DNA of 64,000 nucleotides from Chitinophagaceae bacterium. GTDB taxonomy: Bacteria > Bacteroidota > Bacteroidia > Chitinophagales > Chitinophagaceae. Below, piece after piece: positions 43,986 through 52,930 of the stretch; the first letter of the stretch is position 1; each line of letters begins with the position of its first letter. The stretch covers positions 186,001 to 250,000 of the forward strand of contig JAIYAN010000012.1 of NCBI GenBank assembly GCA_027489035.1, written 5' to 3'. A program made the translations under genes and the position numbers. Below the pieces are notes generated by a model. It ran no database searches, was not told the origin of the DNA, and was given only the letters and a program-made list of their open reading frames with translations.

Positions 43986-46900
43986 ATGATTTTTTTTAGT
44001 TTCTTATCTAGATCAGCATATCAATTTTTTATAATTTTTTTACTTGTTTTTGGTCTGGTTTCAAATCGCGTAGAAGCCCAACTCGTAATAAATGAAGGCT
44101 CCAATAAAAATTATTCCGTCAAAGCTGATGAAGACAATGAATATAAGGATTGGATTGAGATCTACAACAATAGTGACGACAGTGTCAATCTATTGAATTA
44201 TTCACTGACTGATGATATTTCCCTTCCTTCGAAATGGACTTTCCCCAACATTAAACTAGCGCCTCATAAGTATAGAATTATCTATTGCAGCGGAAAAGAC
44301 CGAAAACCAATAAGTTCATTCAAGGAAGTAATAAACACAAGCTCTTTTAATCCCACCCCAGGCTGGAATACCCATATCTTCTCCCGACCTTTTTATTGGG
44401 ATGGCGTATCCAATCTGATGATCAATACCTGCACTTATCGTGCCAGCGGCTACACTTCAAATTCAATATTCAATCAAACCACCACAACTTATCAGTCTAC
44501 TGTTTTCGCTGCGGTGGATGACAATGAAAGCGCCTGCTCAAATTTGAATGGCACCACTTCAAACAAAAGACCCAACATGAAAATTAATGGGCAGGTGGTT
44601 GGAACAGGTACTTATAACAATTCGGGCACGGATTTCCCTGCTCCATATGGAAACTGGTATTGGTCGGCTAAAAACCAGATGATAATTCCCGCAGCCGAGT
44701 TGATTGCTGCAGGATTGACCGCAGGAAACATCACATCGCTGGGTTTCGATGTGGTCAGTACCGACCCCAATACCGTATACACCTACCTGATTATCAACAT
44801 GAAACTCGTAGTTGAAAATGAAGTGTCCAGCAGTTTTCAACAGCTTGAAAATGACCTTAATTTACATACCAATTTTACATTAAAAGGAAAAGGAGAAACC
44901 ATTTACCTTTTCAATCCAACCGGCCAACAAATAAGTAGTATGTACGTGGATTGCATAAAGATCAACAGCAGTAAAGGTTCCCCAACAGATGCTGCAGCAA
45001 GCTCAGTGTTCTTTCCATCTCCAACACCTGGCACAAGTAACAATAGAAGTACAGGATACACGAGTATATTACAACAGCCCTTGTTTTCAAAACCGGCTGG
45101 TATATTTTCAGGTGCTCAAAGTATTACTATTACTAATCCCAATACCATTACTTCTACTATACATTATACGCTAGATGGAAGCGATCCTTTATTATCTTCA
45201 CCGACCTACAACGGTGTCCCTATTAGCTTTTCTACTTCTACAGTGTTGAAAGCTGCCTGTTTTTCTGCGGAACAAATATCAAGTTTAGTCAGTACAGCTA
45301 GCTATCTAATCGGCATTTCGCATACCACACCAGTTCTTTCTGTTGTAACTGCCAACAACAACTTATATGGCAGCACCGGTATTTTCGACAACTGGCAAAA
45401 CGATTGGGAAAGGATTGCACATGCAGAATATTTCAACACCGACAAATCAATGATTTTCTCACAGCCAACCTCTATACAAATTGATGGTGGTGCAGGAGGC
45501 AGCCGTTCGCAACCCCAGCACTCCTTCCGTCTAGAACTAGACAACTCCGTTTTGGGTGGTGGTACTGTTTATTATCCTTTACTACCGGATAAGCCTAGCC
45601 GAAACAAATACAGTCGCATCTACCTAAGAAACGGAAGCAATCAGTTTCTCAGAATTCCCTACAAGGATGCCTGTGGGGTGAAAGTGCTGAGTGATGAAAC
45701 CAACAATTACTATTCTGCTTACAGGCCCGTTTCCGTTTACATCAACGGATCCTATTTTGGTTTGTATGAACTAAGAGAAAAATTCGATACAGAATATTTC
45801 AATGAAACAGACGGTGCGGATTCCTGCGATTTGCTTTCGCAAAGCTATTGGTATGGAGGTGTGTTACGTGCCATAAATGGAACCGTTGATTCATTTTATG
45901 CTGCCAGAGCTGCTTTTGAGCGAATCAATCCTACTGATAACAATTTCTGGAACAAAGCCGACCGGTATTTCGATATGAAATATTATACAGATTATATCAT
46001 TGCCGAATCGTTTATCCATAATACAGACTGGCCATACAACAACATCAAAATTTATCGTTCTGCAAAAACCAATTGGCGTTACCGTTTTTGTGTTATAGAT
46101 GTAGAATTGTCTTTGGCTCCATTTGGTTGGTCTAGTTCAAATGATGACCCTATCAGCTTTCTTTTTCAACAAGACCCAAACATTCCTTATATCAATGTAT
46201 GGCTGCGAAGTATACAAAATAGTTCCTATAAGCGTTATTTCATCAACCGTTATGCTGATATACTCAACACTTCTTATATGCCAGGAGTGCTTGCTGAAAA
46301 AGAAGACAAGATATACAAAGAGATGGAGCGCGAAATGCCCAAAGAGTACCAACGATGGGGAAACCCTAACAGCATACCCCTACAAATGAGCGCTTTCAAC
46401 ATCAGTCATCTTACACTAAAATCAGAATATACTTCCAGAGGTCAAAAAGTTAGAAATTTCATCAAGTCTGGATTTAATCTACAACGTCAAGTGGAAGTTA
46501 CACTTGATGCTTATCCGGCAGGTGCAGGAAAAGTCCGAATCTCCACCATCACACCGAATCAATTGCCATGGAAAGGAATTTATTTCAATGGTAATCCTGT
46601 TGAAATAGAAGCTGTAGCCAATCCAGGATACACCTTTTTATATTGGGAAAAGAATGACCTAATTACTCAACTAGATACTAGTAAAACCCTCGAATTTGAT
46701 ATTCCAAAAGATATTACATTCAAAGCGATTTTTGCAGAAACACCTTTTGGTTTTCCAAAAAAATTGGGAGCAGATATCCGTGCTTGGATTTATCCAAACC
46801 CCGGTAATGGGTTGGTTTCTGTATTTCTAAATGATGTAGAAGACGGCAATTACGACATGCAAATAACCAATGCGATTGGTCAATTTATCGGGTCCTACCA

Positions 46901-47030
46901 AATCAAGGTTACAGGCAGAAAAGGCATTGTAAATCCCGATTTAACAAAAGCTCCTTCAGGATTGTATTTGATTAGAATAACTCGTAACCAACAATCCTGG
47001 ATACTGAAATACTTGAAAACGGATAACTAA
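43986..47030 (+). CDS. Large CotH-family protein with lamin-tail domain and T9SS signal
   Basis: A 1014-residue exported protein. After a signal peptide (to about 31) a lamin-tail domain starts (QLVINEGSNKNYSVKADEDN). At about 118-285 it is interrupted by a module (PFYWDGVSNLMINTCTYR), then resumes (HTNFTLKGKGETIYLFNP). A CHB_HEX_C-like segment (IHYTLDGSDPLL) and the CotH domain (about 470-800; YFGLYELREKFD, VIDVELSLAPFGW) follow. The C-terminus (IYPNPGNGLVSVFL) is a type A T9SS sorting domain. Secreted or surface bound. First gene of a six-gene operon. Confidence 0.88.
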   Translation: MIFFSFLSRSAYQFFIIFLLVFGLVSNRVEAQLVINEGSNKNYSVKADEDNEYKDWIEIYNNSDDSVNLLNYSLTDDISLPSKWTFPNIKLAPHKYRIIYCSGKDRKPISSFKEVINTSSFNPTPGWNTHIFSRPFYWDGVSNLMINTCTYRASGYTSNSIFNQTTTTYQSTVFAAVDDNESACSNLNGTTSNKRPNMKINGQVVGTGTYNNSGTDFPAPYGNWYWSAKNQMIIPAAELIAAGLTAGNITSLGFDVVSTDPNTVYTYLIINMKLVVENEVSSSFQQLENDLNLHTNFTLKGKGETIYLFNPTGQQISSMYVDCIKINSSKGSPTDAAASSVFFPSPTPGTSNNRSTGYTSILQQPLFSKPAGIFSGAQSITITNPNTITSTIHYTLDGSDPLLSSPTYNGVPISFSTSTVLKAACFSAEQISSLVSTASYLIGISHTTPVLSVVTANNNLYGSTGIFDNWQNDWERIAHAEYFNTDKSMIFSQPTSIQIDGGAGGSRSQPQHSFRLELDNSVLGGGTVYYPLLPDKPSRNKYSRIYLRNGSNQFLRIPYKDACGVKVLSDETNNYYSAYRPVSVYINGSYFGLYELREKFDTEYFNETDGADSCDLLSQSYWYGGVLRAINGTVDSFYAARAAFERINPTDNNFWNKADRYFDMKYYTDYIIAESFIHNTDWPYNNIKIYRSAKTNWRYRFCVIDVELSLAPFGWSSSNDDPISFLFQQDPNIPYINVWLRSIQNSSYKRYFINRYADILNTSYMPGVLAEKEDKIYKEMEREMPKEYQRWGNPNSIPLQMSAFNISHLTLKSEYTSRGQKVRNFIKSGFNLQRQVEVTLDAYPAGAGKVRISTITPNQLPWKGIYFNGNPVEIEAVANPGYTFLYWEKNDLITQLDTSKTLEFDIPKDITFKAIFAETPFGFPKKLGADIRAWIYPNPGNGLVSVFLNDVEDGNYDMQITNAIGQFIGSYQIKVTGRKGIVNPDLTKAPSGLYLIRITRNQQSWILKYLKTDN

Positions 47031-47038
47031 CAGCAACC

Positions 47039-48433
47039 ATGGAAATGAAAAAACATCTAGTCAACATATGCTTCGTTTGTTTATTAACGTTAGTGCTGTT
47101 TTCATGCAGAAAGGATCCAGCAAATTCTGATGCAAATCCGTTCGTTTATAATCCCGACTGGACAGAAGCTTCCCATGGAAAAGCAGCGCCAAATTATCAA
47201 ACGGTTTTTCCCCAGAATAAAGTAAATCGATTAGATATTGAAATAGGTTCTGCAGAATGGAACAATATTAACCTCAATATGGAAACGATTTGTGGCATCC
47301 CTTTCGGTGCCATGGTCAATGGAGAAGGTCCCTCCACTTTTCCTGATGCCGAATATGTTTCCTCCACAGTAACTTTCAATGGTAAAAAATGGAAAAATGT
47401 CGGGTTTCGTTTAAAAGGAAATAAAGGTTTGTTTTATGCTTGGAATAATGGCATTTCTAAACTTCCTTTTCGATTAAATTTCGATAAGTTCGAAGATGAG
47501 TTCCCCGGTATCATCAACCAACATTTTTATGGATTCGAAGAGCTCAGTTTTTCTCCAGGACTGAACGACCCTTCATTGATTAGAGAGAAATTGGCAGGAG
47601 ATATTTTTAGAAATGCCGGAGTGCCTGCAGCACAAACTTCCTTTTGTCGTGTATTTGTTGATATTGGCAACGGGCCCAAATACTGGGGTCTGTACTGCAT
47701 GCTCGAACTTCCAGAAGACAATATGATTCAAGTACAATTGGGAGAATCAAATGGGAACATGTATAAACCAACTTCAAGGTTGAATTTTTTTGATATTAAT
47801 GATTTTGAAAAGAAAAATAATAATCTGGTAAACGATTATTCAGACATTAGTCAATTTATTCAATTGCTCAACAGTCCACTTCGCATCTCCAACAACACGC
47901 AATGGAAGGCTGATTTGGAAAAATTATTAAACATTGATGCATTTCTTCAGTGGCTGGCCGTTAATAATGCCATCGTAAATAAAAACAGTTACGGAAACAA
48001 TGATGAAAATTATTATCTCTATAATCATTCAATCACTGGTTTCAATTGGATTCCTTGGGACAATGATGAAACATTAAATGGCAATCCTGGTATTGTTGGC
48101 GTTCCGGGAGGTGGTCAGGATGGCCTATCGTTGAGCATGAATGAAGTAACAGCGAATTGGCCGTTGATCAGGTACCTCATGGATAATAGCAGTTATAATC
48201 AGACCTACAAAAACAAACTCCGGATTTTTTTGAACTTGCAAATGGAGACGGGAGATTTAGACCGAAAAATAGATGCATATTATAGTCTTATCACGCCTTA
48301 TGTAGTAGGAATTGATGGTGAACAGCCGGGTTATACGTATTTGAACAACACTGGGGAATTTGTGATAGAGAAGAACAATTTACATGAGCACATTCAAAAC
48401 AGAATCAATGTAATCAATCAATTTTTACCTTGA
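47039..48433 (+). CDS. CotH-family lipoprotein 1
   Basis: A 464-residue lipoprotein (lipobox LVLFSC). The CotH domain shows NVGFRLKGNKGLF, FDKFEDEFPG, LNDPSLIREKLAGDIFRNAG, YWGLYCMLELPEDNM and the metal-type IPWDNDETLNG. CotH proteins are atypical secreted kinases that phosphorylate spore-coat proteins in Bacillus. The ATG 47039 is 8 bp after the upstream stop. The gene is a close paralogue of the next one. Confidence 0.87.
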   Translation: MEMKKHLVNICFVCLLTLVLFSCRKDPANSDANPFVYNPDWTEASHGKAAPNYQTVFPQNKVNRLDIEIGSAEWNNINLNMETICGIPFGAMVNGEGPSTFPDAEYVSSTVTFNGKKWKNVGFRLKGNKGLFYAWNNGISKLPFRLNFDKFEDEFPGIINQHFYGFEELSFSPGLNDPSLIREKLAGDIFRNAGVPAAQTSFCRVFVDIGNGPKYWGLYCMLELPEDNMIQVQLGESNGNMYKPTSRLNFFDINDFEKKNNNLVNDYSDISQFIQLLNSPLRISNNTQWKADLEKLLNIDAFLQWLAVNNAIVNKNSYGNNDENYYLYNHSITGFNWIPWDNDETLNGNPGIVGVPGGGQDGLSLSMNEVTANWPLIRYLMDNSSYNQTYKNKLRIFLNLQMETGDLDRKIDAYYSLITPYVVGIDGEQPGYTYLNNTGEFVIEKNNLHEHIQNRINVINQFLP

Positions 48434-48496
48434 TTCTAAATGTGCATCGAAGGATTTTCTTCTGCATTACATCTAACTTCTAAAATTATAATACAC

Positions 48497-49921
48497 ATGA
48501 CTAAAAAATGGCCATTTCTAATTTCAACATCAATACTATTAATTACAATAGCCTTCAGTTCTTCGTGCAGAAAAAATCCTGTGTTGCCTGCAGAAGTCAT
48601 TACACCACAGGAATACAACCCAGATTGGACAGTAGCCACGCATGGCAATGTGGCTCCAGATTATACCACAGTGTTTCCACAAAACACGGTCAATAGGCTC
48701 GAAATTAATCTGGGTGCCGACAAATGGGCTGCCATTCGGAGCAATATGGTCGCTTTGTTCGGTTACGATTTTGGTTCTGGAACACAACCTGGTCCTCCCG
48801 GAAGTTTTCCCTCTCAAGAAACCAATTATGTGGATGGTACAATTACTTTCAATGGAAAAATATGGAAAAATGTAGGGCTAAGGTTAAAAGGGAATTCAAC
48901 CTTGTCGACGGCTTGGCGTTCGGGAATTTATAAACTTCCATTTCGGTTAAATTTTGATAAGTTCGAAGATCAATATCCCGGTATCAAGAATCAGCATTTT
49001 TATGGTTTTGAAGAAATGTCATTCTCTCCAGGTATTAAAGATCCTTCCCTTATTCGTGAAAAAATAACTGCCGATATTTTTAGAATGGGTGGAATTCCTG
49101 CACCAAAAACAGCTTTTTATGCAGTTTATGTTGACATTGGAACTGGCTTGAAATACTGGGGTGTTTATTGTGGCATCGAACTTCCCGATGACAACATGGT
49201 GAAAAATCAGCTGGGTTCTGAAAGTGGTAATATGTATAAGCCGGAATCAAAATTCAGCAGTTTTATACAAACAGAATTTGAAAAGAAAAACAACGAGACA
49301 GCTGCGGATTATACTGATGTGCAGAATTTTGTTCAACAACTCAACAGTAGCAACAGAACTACCAATCCTGCTCAATGGCGTGAAGATTTGGAAAGTACTT
49401 TTAATGTTGATCACTTTTTAAAATGGTTGGCTATCAATAACACTATTGTCAACTGGGATACTTATGGATTAATGGCCCACAACTATTATTTATACAATGA
49501 TTCGGTAAAAAAGTTAACCTGGATACCATGGGATAACAATGAGGCTTTGACTAGAAGTCCTGGTATAACAGGTACAACTAGTGGCGGAACTATGCCTGGA
49601 GGCAGCACCGCTTTATCATTAAGTATGAATGAGATCAACAGTGGATGGCCGCTGATTCGTTATATGGCCGACGATGCAGTTTATTTTCAACAATATAAAA
49701 ATCATTTGAGAGATTTTAAAAATAATGCTTTCAATGTAACTCAGCTGCAATCTATGATAGATACGTATTATGATTTGATCACTCCATTCGCTATCGGAGC
49801 CAACGGAGAGCAAACAGGATACACGCATTTGAGCAGTGCTGCCGCATTTACTAATGAAAGATCTACATTAAAAACTCATGTGCAAAGCAGATGGACACTT
49901 GTAAATAGTTTTGTACCTTAA
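48497..49921 (+). CDS. CotH-family lipoprotein 2
   Basis: A 474-residue lipoprotein starting at MTKKWPFLIS with a lipobox FSSSC. It is collinear with the preceding protein: NVGLRLKGNSTLS, FDKFEDQYPG, IKDPSLIREKITADIFRMGG, YWGVYCGIELPDDNM. The second Asp of the metal-type motif is replaced (IPWDNNEAL). The start choice follows the lipoprotein signal; an upstream ATG at 48440 lacks one. Confidence 0.86.
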   Translation: MTKKWPFLISTSILLITIAFSSSCRKNPVLPAEVITPQEYNPDWTVATHGNVAPDYTTVFPQNTVNRLEINLGADKWAAIRSNMVALFGYDFGSGTQPGPPGSFPSQETNYVDGTITFNGKIWKNVGLRLKGNSTLSTAWRSGIYKLPFRLNFDKFEDQYPGIKNQHFYGFEEMSFSPGIKDPSLIREKITADIFRMGGIPAPKTAFYAVYVDIGTGLKYWGVYCGIELPDDNMVKNQLGSESGNMYKPESKFSSFIQTEFEKKNNETAADYTDVQNFVQQLNSSNRTTNPAQWREDLESTFNVDHFLKWLAINNTIVNWDTYGLMAHNYYLYNDSVKKLTWIPWDNNEALTRSPGITGTTSGGTMPGGSTALSLSMNEINSGWPLIRYMADDAVYFQQYKNHLRDFKNNAFNVTQLQSMIDTYYDLITPFAIGANGEQTGYTHLSSAAAFTNERSTLKTHVQSRWTLVNSFVP

Positions 49922-49930
49922 TAAAAAAAT

Positions 49931-50680
49931 TTGGAACTGCTTGACCAATTTAATTCTGTTTCTATTGACGCGCTCAATCAGAAAAACCTGTTGTCGAATC
50001 GGCAAGATAGAAAATTTGTTATATCGTCCGAAGCTTTGTCAGAGATCCTGAACGCTTGTTTGGCTGAATATGATGTGCTTGAAATAGCGGGCATAAGAAA
50101 TTTCAAATACACAACTAACTACTTTGATACCCTTGGTCTTCACATGTACCATGAGCATCAGCGAGGTAAACAAAATAGGTGCAAAATAAGAACTAGGTTT
50201 TATGTTGACAGCCAGATTGGTTTTGTTGAGGTAAAAGTAAAAAATAATAAAGACCGAACCATCAAACACCGAGTGAAGGGGATGGAACTGGCAGGCGGAA
50301 AATCGGTCATTGAAAGCAATACCCGATATTCGATCGACGAACTAGAGCAGGTATTTGAATTGCAATACAAAAGAATCACACTATTGCATAAAAACAAATT
50401 GGAAAAAGTGACATTAGACACTGAATTGACGTATGCGAAAGGTTCACATCGATTCGATATTGAGCAACTTATTTTCGCAGAAGTGAAAACGAATGATGCG
50501 CATGATATTACTTTTTGCCAGATTATGAAATCAATGGGTATTAGAAATGGCTCACTTAGTAAATACTGTTTGGGCGTCATAAGTTTTTATCCAAACATCA
50601 AACAAAACAGCTTTAAACTATCTTTAAAAAAAATATTTAAAATACACGCAGATGCAACTAATGAACATACTGGGATTTAA
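49931..50680 (+). CDS. VTC-domain (polyphosphate polymerase-like) protein
   Basis: A 249-residue protein with the VTC tunnel-fold signature: RQDRKFVIS at 24-32, KIRTRFYV, VEVKVKNNKDRTIKHR, LDTELTYAKG and FAEVKTN near the C-terminus, providing the basic and acidic residues of the nucleotide/polyphosphate tunnel. Eukaryotic Vtc4 makes polyphosphate from ATP. The start is TTG 49931, 9 bp after the CotH gene. The 3' end overlaps the DUF4956 gene by 29 bp. Confidence 0.88.
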   Translation: MELLDQFNSVSIDALNQKNLLSNRQDRKFVISSEALSEILNACLAEYDVLEIAGIRNFKYTTNYFDTLGLHMYHEHQRGKQNRCKIRTRFYVDSQIGFVEVKVKNNKDRTIKHRVKGMELAGGKSVIESNTRYSIDELEQVFELQYKRITLLHKNKLEKVTLDTELTYAKGSHRFDIEQLIFAEVKTNDAHDITFCQIMKSMGIRNGSLSKYCLGVISFYPNIKQNSFKLSLKKIFKIHADATNEHTGI

Positions 50681-51245
50681 TGTGATTAACAGCGAATTAT
50701 TAAGCCGTTATGTGCTGAATCTACTGTTAGCCGTTTTCCTTATCAGAGGAATTTATTACACCAATTACAAAAGAAGCGATCTTTTTCTGACTTTCTTTTC
50801 ATTTAACAACATTATATTCTTCGTTTCTTTCATGTTGAACAAGGTGGAATTAAGCACTGGAGCGGCTTTTGGACTGTTTGCCGTATTTTCAATTTTGAGA
50901 TATCGAACCGAGGGCATTTCTGCTAAAGACATGACCTATCTGTTTTTGAACATTGCTATTGGATTGCTCACTGCTGTTAGCACTGGCAATATTTTGGATA
51001 TTTCTATTATTGGTATAATGATCTTGTTCATCACCTTCATTTTAGAAAGCAACTTCTTCTTAAAAAAAGAAAGTGCTAAAGTGATACATTACGACGATAT
51101 CAAACTTATACATGAAAACCAGAAAGATTTATTGCTGGAAGATTTGAAAAAAAGAACAGGTTTGGAAGTGAAAAGATTCATCATAAATGAAATTGATTTT
51201 CTAAAAGACTGTTGTACCATTACCATTTATTACTTTGAAAAATGA
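50652..51245 (+). CDS. DUF4956 membrane protein
   Basis: A 197-residue protein with four predicted spans (about 15-32, 45-62, 66-83 and 95-130) and a cytoplasmic C-terminal domain of about 60 residues (IHYDDIKLIHENQKDLLLEDLKKRTG). The GAAFGLFAVFSILRYRTEGI segment is the conserved DUF4956 core. It commonly accompanies VTC-domain genes. Function unknown. Confidence 0.88.
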   Translation: MQLMNILGFNVINSELLSRYVLNLLLAVFLIRGIYYTNYKRSDLFLTFFSFNNIIFFVSFMLNKVELSTGAAFGLFAVFSILRYRTEGISAKDMTYLFLNIAIGLLTAVSTGNILDISIIGIMILFITFILESNFFLKKESAKVIHYDDIKLIHENQKDLLLEDLKKRTGLEVKRFIINEIDFLKDCCTITIYYFEK

Positions 51246-51943
51246 AAAAAATAATTATCTCCATTTGTTTATTAATAAGCAGTTTCCAACAAACATTTTC
51301 GCAGGCAACCAAAGCAGATCCGAAAGATGCGGAAGGATGGTACAGTGCTTCGCTAAAGCTTGATCTTCCAAGAAAATGGGAAAGCAATCTCACCTACGAA
51401 TCTCGGTTCTACAACAACCTCAAAACCTATTATGGTACTTATATTTCTTTGTCTGGAACTAAAGAAGTAAGTAAAGTTGTTAAAATGAGCGGGGAGTACA
51501 GAATTGCATTTCTTAATAAAGGCATAACGCACCGATATACATTGGGAATGGAAGGCGCTTGGAAAATAAAAAAGAAATTGGAATTAAGTGGTCGTTTTCA
51601 ATTGCAAAATCGGATACAAGATTCTTATGACCCATTGGAAGCAAATGATAAAACCTTGTTTTGGAGATTCAAGGCACAAGCAAAATATCCGCTAAATAAG
51701 AAATTTGATGTTTATGCATCAGTTGAACCTATCATGGAATTTGGAGGCAATAATTTTGTTGATAATTGGAGAAATATTATCGGTATAAAATATAAAATCT
51801 ACAAGAGAACCAAACTGGATTTGTCTTATTTATATAGACCGGATTATGGTAAAAAGACCTATAATAGGTATTACAATATTTTGAATCTAAATATAACGTA
51901 TAATTTAAAAATCAAAGATAAAAATAAGAAGAATAAGAAATAA
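51242..51943 (+). CDS. DUF2490 outer-membrane-type protein
   Basis: A 233-residue protein with a signal peptide (MKKIIISICLLISSFQQTFSQ) and alternating beta strands rich in aromatics (LTYESRFYNN, LSGRFQLQNR, LDLSYLYRP), as in DUF2490 predicted barrels. It overlaps the DUF4956 gene by 4 bp (ATGA). The Lys/Asn-rich tail is unusual for a barrel end. Confidence 0.85.
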   Translation: MKKIIISICLLISSFQQTFSQATKADPKDAEGWYSASLKLDLPRKWESNLTYESRFYNNLKTYYGTYISLSGTKEVSKVVKMSGEYRIAFLNKGITHRYTLGMEGAWKIKKKLELSGRFQLQNRIQDSYDPLEANDKTLFWRFKAQAKYPLNKKFDVYASVEPIMEFGGNNFVDNWRNIIGIKYKIYKRTKLDLSYLYRPDYGKKTYNRYYNILNLNITYNLKIKDKNKKNKK

Positions 51944-52052
51944 CTTATCTCAACATCGAAATACTTGTGTATTAAATTGTCATTTTTTTGATTGATTATT
52001 CTTGCATCTCTAAATTGTCTAAGCCACAATATCAATAAAACGAATCTATTAA

Positions 52053-52769
52053 TCACATTTTCCTAAGCATTGAATACGGCATTAACTTTAACAAAAAACC
52101 AATGAAGCGCCAACGTTTTGTGATGTAAACAACTTTTCGTTTTCTTTTTATTGCAGTAAAAATTTGTTGTGCTGCTTTTTCAATAGGCGCCACCCAAAAT
52201 AAACCTTCACCTTTTGCCATATCGGTATCAACAAAACCAGGACGCACATCTGTTACATGAATATCGACGTTTGATTTGTAGGCATTTAATCTCAAGCCTT
52301 CGAGGTAGTTGATTTGAAAAGCTTTTGTTGCGTTATAAGATGGCGCTTCCCCATTTCCAATCAATCCTGCAATGGAACTAATATTCACCAAATGTCCATG
52401 CCCTTGTTTTTTAAAATAATTCATTGCCCAATCAGCAACACAAGTAAAGCCTTGAACATTGGTTTTGATGACATTGTTTTCAATAGAGAAATCAAGCGAT
52501 TTATTTTCATCGCCAATGCCAGCAGAAATAATGAACAGGTCCAATCCTCCCAATTGATCAACAAGGTTATTACAAATCGATTCAACAGTAGAAACATCTT
52601 GCACATCCATTTGACAAAAACTTATCTTATTTGGATTTTTTTCTTTTAATGATTGCAACATATCCACTCTTCTTCCAGTAACCCCAACCGCATAATCATT
52701 TTGTATTAAAATGTCAGTGATGGATTTTCCAATGCCACTGGTGGCGCCAATAACGATTGCTTTTTTCAT
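52053..52769 (-). CDS. Short-chain dehydrogenase/reductase, paralogue 2
   Basis: A 238-residue SDR collinear with the protein at 35305-36021 over its full length (GATSGIGKS, NISSIAGL, YNATK), including the basic tail. Most differences are conservative. The upstream flanks also match for about 30 bases. The two are a recent duplication. Confidence 0.9.
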   Translation of the reverse strand: MKKAIVIGATSGIGKSITDILIQNDYAVGVTGRRVDMLQSLKEKNPNKISFCQMDVQDVSTVESICNNLVDQLGGLDLFIISAGIGDENKSLDFSIENNVIKTNVQGFTCVADWAMNYFKKQGHGHLVNISSIAGLIGNGEAPSYNATKAFQINYLEGLRLNAYKSNVDIHVTDVRPGFVDTDMAKGEGLFWVAPIEKAAQQIFTAIKRKRKVVYITKRWRFIGFLLKLMPYSMLRKM

Positions 52770-52930
52770 AAAGTAAAAATAAGTTTTTATCTAGATAGAA
52801 ATATTTTAGTAGTGCGTATACTAACGCGTTAATCCGTTACATTTTTTGATATCACTCAACCATTACCAAACCGATCATTTTGAAATGATTGAATTATTTA
52901 GGATGTTTGTTGTATAAAAAAATATAGTCA

